Assembly: GCA_004195635.1 (NCBI GenBank) | Contig: PSPT01000018.1 | Location: forward strand, 1-34,521 | Source of the DNA: Methanobacteriota archaeon | Lineage (GTDB): Archaea > Thermoplasmatota > Poseidoniia > Poseidoniales > Poseidoniaceae | Reading direction: 5' to 3' | Length of the DNA stretch: 34,521 nt | Shown here: piece by piece, positions 7,662 through 14,577 of the stretch | Position numbering within the stretch: the stretch's first letter is position 1 | How the letters are laid out: every line of letters begins with the position of its first letter | Translations under genes and position numbers: made by a program | Notes under the pieces: model-generated | What the model was told of the DNA's origin: nothing | The model's input: only the letters and a program-made list of their open reading frames with translations | The model's database searches: none

Positions 7662-8590
7662 CAAGCACCCTCCACTAACATAGACAAATCCAAGGGAGTA
7701 GTTGAGCGATTTAACAAACTTGTTGAAATAACATCCACTCCTTTACCCCCCCACTCAAGCAATTGAGAGTAATCAACCCCCCCGCTACCTTCGAGAAGGA
7801 CATATTTCCTCAATCCCTCGGCAGTTAACAGTTCATGAGTTTCAAATGCTCTTGCTGGTGAGAAATTATCCAGCATTATTACACATTTTTGTGTTTCTCC
7901 CCTCTCCTTCCATGCCTTCGCAGCAATTATGGCTTCTGAAATATCTCGGACTTCAATAGTAAAGAAAGCGGCAATTTGATGTCTTGTTATTGAAATTATT
8001 TTTTGCTCAATAGCAACCCCTTGCTCTACCCCCACCGAAGAAATATCGTTTTCCTTTATCATACAGGCATCTTTTTTTGATAATCGGTGAGTAAGTCCAC
8101 CTCCAAGGTGAACTGCCCATTTATCCAATAACCCCCAAACGGTTTTTCGAGTACAGGCGAGAGGTATTGGGCTTTCATTTATCCATGCGGCAGTATTTGT
8201 GGCAATTCCTGATAATTGTCCTAAACAATTTAGTAAAGCCCTTTCCAACAATAGTAGGGTTTTTTTGCATCCAATAATAACTGCAATTTCTTGCCCCTTA
8301 TGCGCATGCTCCCCATCCTTAACATACCAAAGAATATCAATTTCAGATGAGTATTTTTCAATGATTCTGTTTACCATTTCCGCTCCTGCAATCATTCCAT
8401 TTTCCTTTGCAATGATGGTGAAAATGGCTTGTTCTGTTTGAGGTTTGATCGGTCCAGTCACATCATCATCCAATAATAATGCTTCAGACCAAGTATCAAT
8501 ACTTTGCAATAACTGCGGGGTTGGTTTATTCATGCGCCACAACATAAAACCGCGGTCATGCGGGAGGCGGTCATCTTCTATGTGGCGCAT
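7661..8590 (-). CDS. nadC: Nicotinate-nucleotide pyrophosphorylase (quinolinate phosphoribosyltransferase) family, divergent
   Basis: NadC makes nicotinate mononucleotide, CO2 and pyrophosphate from quinolinate and PRPP in NAD synthesis. Family marks are LERALLNCLGQLSGIAT, TRKTVWGL (residues 147-154), GGGLTHR (163-169), the IMLDNFS strand, and the phosphate-binding LLEGSGG...GVDVIS near the C-terminus. The protein is 309 residues, somewhat long at the N-terminus, and later starts at Met16 or Met20 are possible. Several usually invariant residues differ: the family loop K-[DE]-N-H is KEND here (Asp182 in place of His), and the TTPG and NHR motifs are altered. It may therefore be a true but divergent NadC or a paralogue of ModD type. 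Its stop overlaps the start of the CoA-pathway gene. Confidence 0.8.
   Translation of the reverse strand: MRHIEDDRLPHDRGFMLWRMNKPTPQLLQSIDTWSEALLLDDDVTGPIKPQTEQAIFTIIAKENGMIAGAEMVNRIIEKYSSEIDILWYVKDGEHAHKGQEIAVIIGCKKTLLLLERALLNCLGQLSGIATNTAAWINESPIPLACTRKTVWGLLDKWAVHLGGGLTHRLSKKDACMIKENDISSVGVEQGVAIEQKIISITRHQIAAFFTIEVRDISEAIIAAKAWKERGETQKCVIMLDNFSPARAFETHELLTAEGLRKYVLLEGSGGVDYSQLLEWGGKGVDVISTSLLNRSTTPLDLSMLVEGA
7668..7673 (-). promoter_or_regulatory. Shine-Dalgarno inside the end of the NadC-like gene
   Basis: GGAGGG on the minus strand, six bases before ATG 7661 of the phosphopantothenate synthetase gene, lies within the last codons of the NadC-like gene. Together with the overlapping stop and start it marks a coupled pair. 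Confidence 0.6.
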
Positions 8591-8653
8591 GATTGAAGGC
8601 AGTGGGGCGAATCGCTTGAGTCTTTACCTTTTGAATAAGGAAATACCATGTGC

Positions 8654-8659
8654 TTATTT
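8654..8659 (+). promoter_or_regulatory. Possible TATA box for a leaderless FAD-oxidoreductase transcript
   Basis: TTATTT centred about 30 bases before ATG 8687 lies in the 96-bp gap between divergent genes. The spacing suits an archaeal TATA box with transcription beginning at or next to the start codon. The purine stretch AGAGG before ATG is too close to serve as a standard Shine-Dalgarno. This is weak evidence from one site. Confidence 0.3.
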
Positions 8660-8686
8660 GATGTTGATTGACACCTTAGCAGAGGT

Positions 8687-9922
8687 ATGGCGGAGGTTGT
8701 TGTTGTTGGTTCGGGATTAGCCGGATTGGCTGCAGCATACGAGGCATCAAGGCATGGCCACAACGTTACAATATTAGAAGCGGGACAAAAAGTAGGTGGT
8801 CGAGGGACGAGCATTAACATGGGTGAATTCCCCTTTAATACAGGCCCACATTTGCTAAAATGGGGTGGGCCATTCCACATATTTTTAAACAAATCTAGTA
8901 AAGTGCCGATAAAAGGGCGTCGCCTTGATACAAAAATGTTCCATCAATGTCTTAAAGGTAAATCATGGCAACCTCTCGCCCTAGATACAGATTCAATTAA
9001 GTCAACAGGTTTGGATTTTGAGAAAAGAGTAAAGTTAATGGGATTACGTCGGCTAATGAAAAAGGCAGCAAAAAAGCACCCCGAAATGTCTTTTGCAGAT
9101 TGGGTAATGACCCAACCACCACACATTCAGTCTGAACTAGAAACTTGGGCCATGATGACCACTTGGTTAAATTTAGAAAACTGTGGAAGTTTATCATTTC
9201 ATAGCCAACAATCTCTTTCAGGCATTTGGAATAGGGGTTTGCTTGATGTAAAATTTGGTTGGGCAGAATTAGTAGGGAGGTTATTGGCAATTCTTGATCG
9301 CCAAGGTGTTGAAATTCATTCCAATGCAAAGGTTGAGCGGCTAAATATTGTTGAAGGAAAGGTAAGAGGTGTATTCATTAAAGGAGATATAAAAATAGAA
9401 TCCCATAATGTAATTCTCGCGATTCCAAGCCACCTCTCGCAAAAAATCATCCATAATAGCGGCCTTGAAACAACAGTTTTCACAAAATTATTAGGGCAAA
9501 AAGCAACAACATTGGACCTAGTGCTCAACGGCACTTTCCTTCCAACCGGTCTTTCGTTTGACCATAATTCCAATATACTCTCACTAGTAAGACATAATCA
9601 AGATACTTCCTCAATTGCAATGATGCTTGTGCATCCACCTGGTAAAGTAACGACAAAGATGGTTGAAGAAGCAGAAATAGAAATAGATACTTTTCTTCAA
9701 GATTTTGCCCTAGGGTGGTCTGAATGTGTAGTGAAAAGGAGATTAAGCAAACAAATAACGATTACATCAGCCCTACTTCGGGACCAACGCCCCACTATCA
9801 CTGAATATGCCAATAGAGGTTTGCTATTAGCTGGCGATTTTGTTGAAAGTAAATACATTCTCGCTGATGCAGCGATAGATTCTGGCTTGAGGGCTGGTGC
9901 TATGCTCGGGAATAACAATTGA
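8687..9922 (+). CDS. FAD-dependent oxidoreductase, phytoene desaturase/amine oxidase-like
   Basis: This is a flavoprotein of the phytoene-desaturase/protoporphyrinogen-oxidase superfamily. The N-terminal dinucleotide fold is VVVGSGLAGLAAAYEA, with the adenosine-binding acid in TILEAG and the GGRG motif just after. The C-terminal FAD signature is LLLAGDFVESKYILADAAIDSGLRAG. The length of 411 residues is slightly shorter than carotenoid desaturases. The middle contains a Leu/Trp-rich substrate region (residues about 100-190). Candidate roles are carotenoid or prenyl-lipid desaturation or saturation, but no isoprenoid gene lies nearby. The exonuclease gene follows 40 bp downstream on the same strand, so cotranscription is possible without implying shared function. 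Confidence 0.82.
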   Translation: MAEVVVVGSGLAGLAAAYEASRHGHNVTILEAGQKVGGRGTSINMGEFPFNTGPHLLKWGGPFHIFLNKSSKVPIKGRRLDTKMFHQCLKGKSWQPLALDTDSIKSTGLDFEKRVKLMGLRRLMKKAAKKHPEMSFADWVMTQPPHIQSELETWAMMTTWLNLENCGSLSFHSQQSLSGIWNRGLLDVKFGWAELVGRLLAILDRQGVEIHSNAKVERLNIVEGKVRGVFIKGDIKIESHNVILAIPSHLSQKIIHNSGLETTVFTKLLGQKATTLDLVLNGTFLPTGLSFDHNSNILSLVRHNQDTSSIAMMLVHPPGKVTTKMVEEAEIEIDTFLQDFALGWSECVVKRRLSKQITITSALLRDQRPTITEYANRGLLLAGDFVESKYILADAAIDSGLRAGAMLGNNN

Positions 9923-9964
9923 GAATAGAACATCTTCAAATGATATCGCCAATTACAAGGCTTG

Positions 9965-10783
9965 ATGCGACTAGTCACTTGGAACCTAAATGGAATCCGC
10001 GCCGCTATTCGTAAGGGATTTGATGAATTTATTATTAGAATGAATCCAGATGTTCTATTATTACAAGAAGTACGAGCATTACCTGAACAATTACCCAAAG
10101 ATTGGACACCTTCAATGGAAGGTGTAATTTGGCATCCGGCAGAAAAAAAAGGCTATTCTGGAGTTTCAACATGGGATAAATCCCAGCACTCTATTCAAGA
10201 AATAGGGCGTGGGATGCCCAGCGTTATTGACCCAGATGATAATGAAGGTAGGATCTTACACACCCGCCATAATACCGATATTGGACCCATTCATTGCATC
10301 AATATTTACTTGCCTAATGGCGGGGCAAGTCCTGAGAGACAGGCATACAAGGAAGAGTGGTTGGAAGATTTATTATTATGGGCTCAAAAGTGGGCAAAGT
10401 CTGATGAAGCGGTTGTTCTTTGTGGAGATTTAAATATTGCTCATGAGGAAAATGACATTTGGAATCCTAGCGGAAACAGAAGAACATCAGGCTTCTTAAT
10501 TCAGGAAAGAGAGTGGTTTTCACGTTTTTTGAATAGTGGTTGGAACGACTTACATAGAATGCACTTTGGCGATATCAAAGGACCTTACACATGGTGGTCT
10601 AATCGCGGGCAGGCCCGTGAAAAAAATAGAGGATGGCGTATTGATTACGTGTTGGCGAATGATGTGGCTGCAGAATATGTGCAACATGTTGAAGTATTAC
10701 GCCAAGGAGGTTTGATTGTAAGTGATCATGCCCCACTTATTGTGGATTTTTCATTAGAAAAAAATGTTGAGGTGAATCTTTGA
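9965..10783 (+). CDS. xthA: Exodeoxyribonuclease III / AP endonuclease (EEP family)
   Basis: This is a Mg-dependent exonuclease III family enzyme that cleaves abasic sites and trims DNA 3' ends in base-excision repair. All family motifs are present in order: RLVTWNLNGIRAA at the start, LLLQEVRA with the metal-binding Glu, INIYLPNGG, VVLCGDLNIAHEENDI (Asp and Asn of the active site), WRIDYVLA, and SDHAPLIVDF with the catalytic Asp-His. The 272-residue length is normal. ATG 9965 directly begins the first strand. A TTG codon immediately before it is the alternative. The stop codon overlaps the TTG start of the HlyIII gene, so the two are translationally coupled. Confidence 0.95.
   Translation: MRLVTWNLNGIRAAIRKGFDEFIIRMNPDVLLLQEVRALPEQLPKDWTPSMEGVIWHPAEKKGYSGVSTWDKSQHSIQEIGRGMPSVIDPDDNEGRILHTRHNTDIGPIHCINIYLPNGGASPERQAYKEEWLEDLLLWAQKWAKSDEAVVLCGDLNIAHEENDIWNPSGNRRTSGFLIQEREWFSRFLNSGWNDLHRMHFGDIKGPYTWWSNRGQAREKNRGWRIDYVLANDVAAEYVQHVEVLRQGGLIVSDHAPLIVDFSLEKNVEVNL
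10769..10774 (+). promoter_or_regulatory. Shine-Dalgarno for the TTG start of the HlyIII gene
   Basis: GAGGTG five bases before TTG 10780, lying inside the last codons of the exonuclease gene. The TTG overlaps the exonuclease stop TGA, giving a coupled arrangement. Confidence 0.6.
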
Positions 10784-11448
10784 GAAATATCGAGGTAGGC
10801 GATGCATTTTATTCGCCGAATGAAGAGTTTGCCAATACTATTTCTCATGCAATTGGTGCATTATTAGCAATCATCGGATTAGTGATATTAGTTTTCTTTT
10901 CGGGTAATATGCATTGGCTCAAAACAGCATCATTTATTGTGTATGGTCTTTGCTTATTTTTTGGTTTCGCCGCCTCTGCCTTGTATCATGGACTGCGAGA
11001 TGAAAAGTGGAAAGGAATCATGCGACTTGTTGACCACGGCTGCATTTTTTTATGGATTGCAGGAACCTATACTCCGTTTATGCTGATAATTGTCAAGGGC
11101 TGGCTGGGGGGTGCAATTCTGATTGCTGTTTGGATTATGGCAATAGTAGGTATATTATTGCTATTTTCAAAAACAGAACTACCTCAATATGCTTCAACTG
11201 CCCCCTATCTTGTAATGGGATGGTTAGCACTTTTTGCAATCAAACCTCTTTATGATTATTCACTTGATTTTGGTTGGAATATGTTTGCTCTTTTACTTGC
11301 AGGAGGATTGTTTTATTCGTTTGGTACATTCTTCTATAAGCGAGATGAAATGGCATATAATCATCTGATTTGGCATTTATTTGTTCTCGCCGGCAGCATA
11401 TTTCATTTCTTTGCAGTGTTCAGTTATGTAGTACCACATCCCCTCTGA
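10780..11448 (+). CDS. HlyIII/PAQR-family seven-helix membrane protein
   Basis: This is a 222-residue integral membrane protein of the hemolysin III / adiponectin-receptor family, whose core is a metal-binding hydrolase-like site in the membrane. Diagnostic motifs are EEFANTISHAIGA at the N-terminus, SALYHG, RLVDHGCIFLWIAGTYTPF, and the C-terminal HLIWHLFVLAGSIFHF. These supply the Ser, Asp and three His of the family site. Seven hydrophobic helices are visible. The start is TTG 10780 behind a good GAGGTG site, and the gene overlaps the exonuclease stop. Bacterial and archaeal members mostly have unknown roles, so the name should not be read as proof of a toxin. A T8 tract follows the stop. 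Confidence 0.93.
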   Translation: MRNIEVGDAFYSPNEEFANTISHAIGALLAIIGLVILVFFSGNMHWLKTASFIVYGLCLFFGFAASALYHGLRDEKWKGIMRLVDHGCIFLWIAGTYTPFMLIIVKGWLGGAILIAVWIMAIVGILLLFSKTELPQYASTAPYLVMGWLALFAIKPLYDYSLDFGWNMFALLLAGGLFYSFGTFFYKRDEMAYNHLIWHLFVLAGSIFHFFAVFSYVVPHPL

Positions 11449-11453
11449 TGCAA

Positions 11454-11461
11454 TTTTTTTT
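11454..11461 (+). terminator. T-rich tract after the HlyIII gene
   Basis: Eight consecutive T on the plus strand begin five bases after the HlyIII stop codon. Archaeal RNA polymerase often terminates at such U-runs without a hairpin. It would end the FAD oxidoreductase-exonuclease-HlyIII transcript before the GDSL gene at 11504. Confidence 0.45.
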
Positions 11462-11503
11462 GATGTGCGAACTGCTTTCAACTAGAGAACGCTCCACATA
11501 ATC

Positions 11504-14236
11504 ATGCGGCGGCGGGCGTTTTTGATTCTGGCCGCCTTATTATTACAGGCTACCACAGGGGTTCATGCCACAAGTGGAAGAGCAATTGGTATTGAATTAA
11601 TCACGTCCAATCAAGGTTGGTTATCCAACCAAACCGCTGAAATTCAAGCAGACCTGTCAAATCTTCCCTATGGGGTTGTGCTCATAGCAGAATGGACGCT
11701 CCAAGATGAATCTAGTGAGATTGTGTTTCAAATGAACGACACTTTCCAAGCAACAGGAACTGTCACAACCCTGATATTAGAAGCAAAACATTTCTATAAC
11801 AATGACACATTCTACAATGTGACACTCGTTGTCCTCGATTCATCCAACAATTCATTGATACAAGGCACACAGGCCTTTGCTGTGTTTCAAAACTCAATAA
11901 TGCCTACAATCGGTAATTTCCTTGCCTTTGGTGATTCGTTAAGCGACATGGGCAATGCAAAGAATTCAATTGTTAATGTACCTGATGTCCCTCCATATTG
12001 GCAAGGTCGATTTTCAAATGGAGAGATTTGGATAGAATATGTGTCCGACTCGTTCGGCGTTCAAACAACCATAGGTTCAGGAACTTCTGCCGGAGACAAC
12101 AGAGCCTTCGGTGGTTCACAAACGGGCTCAGGATATTCCTATGTATTGTTGCCAAATGTAGGTACACAAATCAGCAATTACTTTGCTAATGTTCAATCAT
12201 CCATTCCCTCCAATGACATTATTTCGCTTTGGTCTGGCGGAAATGATTTCCTTTACGGAACCGCCAATGCAGACACCATTGCTGCCAACATGGAAACTCA
12301 TATCCGTCAACTTGCAAACGCGGGTGCAACGGAATTCATAATTCCAAATTTACCGCCATTGGAAAAAACTCCTGAGGTATTAAGTCGTAGTCAAAGCCAG
12401 CAAAATGCAATCGGTCAAGAAGTGGTGCGTTACAATCAGAAATTGAGTGGTCTATTAGTGAACCTCTCAGCCGAACTCGGCATCACGGTACATTCGATTG
12501 ATGCTTGGACGATTTTCAATGACATTCTCCAAAACAAGGAGGCTTTGGGGTTGACCAACACGGCTGACGCTGCCTGTAGTGGTGGTATTTCACTTCTGCC
12601 ACTCCCAATTTGTAGCAGTGGTGACACGGTGGCACCAAATGTTGATGAATATCTCTTCTTTGACAAGGCCCACCCAACTCGAGTCATGCATCACTTCATT
12701 GGGAGATTTGCGGTGGAGGCTATTGGAATGGCAGACACTGATGGCGATGGAGTAGAAGATGAATTCGATCAATGTGACTGGACCGAGGATCGCTCAACTA
12801 GCGATATGGTGGGTTGTGATTGGGCTCAAAGAGATGATGATGCCGACGGCGTTGCCAATGGTAAAGATGCTTGTCAAGACACCGTACTAAATTCAACCGT
12901 TGATGAAAATGGCTGCTCTGCAGTCCAACGTGATTCAGATAACGATGGATTGAACGATGCCGTCGATCCATGCCCGTTTAGTGAAGGGCAATTTGACCAT
13001 GACAATGATGGTTGCACTGACGAAGTTGACCTTGATGATGATAACGATGGCGTATACGATGTGGACGATGAATGCCCTACTGGCTTCCTTGGTGTGCACG
13101 ACCAAGATTTAGACATGGATGGTTGCCATGACGATGAGGATAGTGACATTGACGGCGATGGGCTCACTAACGAACAGGAAGAACAAGCAGGCACTGATGA
13201 GCGCGATACTGATTCGGATGATGACTCGGTCAACGATGGCTCGGATGCATTTCCCACCGACCCATCTGAGTGGAACGACGCTGACGCAGATGGCTGTGGT
13301 GACAACAAAGATGCCTTCCCCTTCAATGCCGAAGAATGCTTTGATTCCGATGGAGACGGTGTTGGGGATAACGAAGACCTATTTCCTACAGACGATAGCG
13401 AGTGGGCTGATCAAGATGGAGATGGTGTAGGGGACAATTCTGACGAATGTTTCTTAGTATTTGGCACTTCATTAGTTCCTTTGGGTTGCCCAGACTTTGA
13501 CGGCGATGGCTACGCAGATGCGGTAGATGCATTTCCCACCGACCCATTTGAGTGGAATGATAGTGATGGAGATGGCTTTGGCGACAATAGTGATGCTTTT
13601 CCAAATGACTCATTTGACTGGAGCGATATGGATAACGACAGTTACGGCGATAACCGAGATGCGTTTCCTTTTGATGCTTCCGAGTGGAATGATACGGACT
13701 TGGATACAGTAGGTGACAATCAAGATGCTTTTCCAACCGATCCTACGGAGTGGATGGATTCCGATGCCGATGGTTGTGGTGACAACGCAGATGTTTGGCC
13801 GTTAGACCCACTTGAATGCGGTGACCGAGATTTTGATGGTGTTGGCGATAACATTGACGCTTTCCCAGATAGTGCATTAGAATGGTTGGATTCCGATGGT
13901 GACGGTTTAGGAGATAACTCCGACCTGTTTCCAAACGATAGTTCGGCAAAATACGATTCCGATCAGGATGGTATTGCCAACGCTCATGACCCATTCCCGA
14001 ATAATGCTAATCTTGATTCTTGGTTCGATATCATCACTAGAATTGGAGGTGTCCTCTTCCTCGTTCTTGGGGTCGCCGCCTACTTTTTTCGCTACCGTCA
14101 GTCCGAAGGCCAAATAAAATGGGATGAGTCCGAAACGCTTGTTGACAAACAGGGTGAAGGGGAGCAAATGCTTCAAACGCAGCGCCCAACAAGTTCACCG
14201 CCTCTTGATGCATTCAGTCAACCACCTCAGCAGTAA
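11504..14236 (+). CDS. Surface GDSL/SGNH hydrolase with TSP3 calcium-binding repeats and C-terminal TM anchor
   Basis: This is a 910-residue secreted, membrane-anchored esterase or lipase candidate. Residues 1-22 are a signal peptide (MRRR followed by a Leu/Ala-rich core, ending near HATSG). A beta-rich N-terminal domain (about 25-130) precedes the SGNH hydrolase. Block I is FGDSLSD with Ser145, block III is GGND with Asn247, and block V is DKAHPT with Asp387 and His390. From about residue 409 to 835 there are about 19 Asp-rich repeats of DxDxDGxxD type, the later ones carrying AFPxDxxEW. These match thrombospondin type 3 repeats that bind calcium. A hydrophobic helix at about 846-865 is followed by RYR and a 45-residue probably cytoplasmic tail. 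GC looks higher than in neighbouring genes. The substrate is unknown; phospholipid or acylated polysaccharide are options. Confidence 0.9.
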   Translation: MRRRAFLILAALLLQATTGVHATSGRAIGIELITSNQGWLSNQTAEIQADLSNLPYGVVLIAEWTLQDESSEIVFQMNDTFQATGTVTTLILEAKHFYNNDTFYNVTLVVLDSSNNSLIQGTQAFAVFQNSIMPTIGNFLAFGDSLSDMGNAKNSIVNVPDVPPYWQGRFSNGEIWIEYVSDSFGVQTTIGSGTSAGDNRAFGGSQTGSGYSYVLLPNVGTQISNYFANVQSSIPSNDIISLWSGGNDFLYGTANADTIAANMETHIRQLANAGATEFIIPNLPPLEKTPEVLSRSQSQQNAIGQEVVRYNQKLSGLLVNLSAELGITVHSIDAWTIFNDILQNKEALGLTNTADAACSGGISLLPLPICSSGDTVAPNVDEYLFFDKAHPTRVMHHFIGRFAVEAIGMADTDGDGVEDEFDQCDWTEDRSTSDMVGCDWAQRDDDADGVANGKDACQDTVLNSTVDENGCSAVQRDSDNDGLNDAVDPCPFSEGQFDHDNDGCTDEVDLDDDNDGVYDVDDECPTGFLGVHDQDLDMDGCHDDEDSDIDGDGLTNEQEEQAGTDERDTDSDDDSVNDGSDAFPTDPSEWNDADADGCGDNKDAFPFNAEECFDSDGDGVGDNEDLFPTDDSEWADQDGDGVGDNSDECFLVFGTSLVPLGCPDFDGDGYADAVDAFPTDPFEWNDSDGDGFGDNSDAFPNDSFDWSDMDNDSYGDNRDAFPFDASEWNDTDLDTVGDNQDAFPTDPTEWMDSDADGCGDNADVWPLDPLECGDRDFDGVGDNIDAFPDSALEWLDSDGDGLGDNSDLFPNDSSAKYDSDQDGIANAHDPFPNNANLDSWFDIITRIGGVLFLVLGVAAYFFRYRQSEGQIKWDESETLVDKQGEGEQMLQTQRPTSSPPLDAFSQPPQQ
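13244..13275 (+). repeat. Near-identical DNA repeat inside TSP3 region, copy A
   Basis: A 32-base stretch matches 13526-13557 with one mismatch (C versus T at base 23). Both encode the same DAFPTDP-type linker of neighbouring TSP3 repeats. The DNA-level identity suggests recent repeat duplication or gene conversion. Confidence 0.75.
13526..13557 (+). repeat. Near-identical DNA repeat inside TSP3 region, copy B
   Basis: Partner of 13244-13275, 282 bases apart, which is an exact multiple of three and keeps the reading frame. Confidence 0.75.
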
Positions 14237-14303
14237 CCGCGCCTTCCATTCTTACTTGAGTCAATGATAGGAAATGAGTTCACTGGGTTATTGTTGTAGA
14301 ATA

Positions 14304-14555
14304 TTAAAGTGAATCTTCAATTTCAGCCATCGCAACCATTACTTTGTCACCCAAAGAACGAATTGTTTTAATGTCACCAGCAGTGATTTTTATTCGCAAA
14401 ATATTGTTAGATATTTCCGCCACAATTTTCGAACCATTATCGCCAAAGTTAGGCATTGCGGCAAGGAATTTACGCAATACTTCTTCCTCGCCCTCATGGG
14501 TTATTTCAACCTCATATTCTTGTTCGCCCATGTTTGTGCGAAGGGTAACTCTCAC
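14304..14555 (-). CDS. Probable KEOPS complex subunit Pcc1
   Basis: This is a small protein of 83 residues. It has the size and layout of Pcc1 (two beta strands, a helix, two or three strands, a C-terminal helix), the dimerisation subunit of the KEOPS complex that makes the t6A modification of tRNA. The C-terminal half, ISNNILRIKITAGDIKTIRS then LGDKVMVAMAEIEDSL, resembles the family pattern of an alternating hydrophobic strand, A/G-D, a Leu/Ile-Arg helix start and an amphipathic helix. The start is GTG 14555, with an in-frame ATG eight codons in. It is head-to-head with hflX, with only 22 bases between starts. The similarity is short, so the assignment is moderate. No other KEOPS gene is in the window. 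Confidence 0.6.
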   Translation of the reverse strand: MRVTLRTNMGEQEYEVEITHEGEEEVLRKFLAAMPNFGDNGSKIVAEISNNILRIKITAGDIKTIRSLGDKVMVAMAEIEDSL

Positions 14556-14566
14556 TCAAGCATAAC

Positions 14567-14571
14567 GGAGG
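14567..14571 (+). promoter_or_regulatory. Shine-Dalgarno for the hflX TTG start
   Basis: GGAGG six bases before TTG 14578. It fixes the TTG rather than ATG 14608 as start. The site sits in the 22-base gap between divergent start codons, so the hflX promoter must overlap the opposite coding region. Confidence 0.65.
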
Positions 14572-14577
14572 CAAGCA

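Noticed and set aside
12874-13326. Ser-rich antisense frame of 150 codons inside the GDSL gene
   Set aside because: It is the reverse complement of the Asp/Gly codon repeats (GAT/GAC read as ATC/GTC-type and TCA/TCG), so it is a low-complexity shadow of the TSP3 array.
12730-14020. Regular repeats that could suggest a CRISPR-like or tandem DNA array
   Set aside because: The periodicity follows TSP3 protein repeats in one long open frame; most units are not conserved at DNA level and there are no spacer-repeat boundaries.
10780-14236. A hemolysin/toxin locus formed by the HlyIII gene and the thermolabile-hemolysin-like GDSL gene
   Set aside because: HlyIII-family proteins are widespread membrane proteins without proven toxin roles, and a T8 tract separates the two genes. 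The names alone do not support a toxin system.
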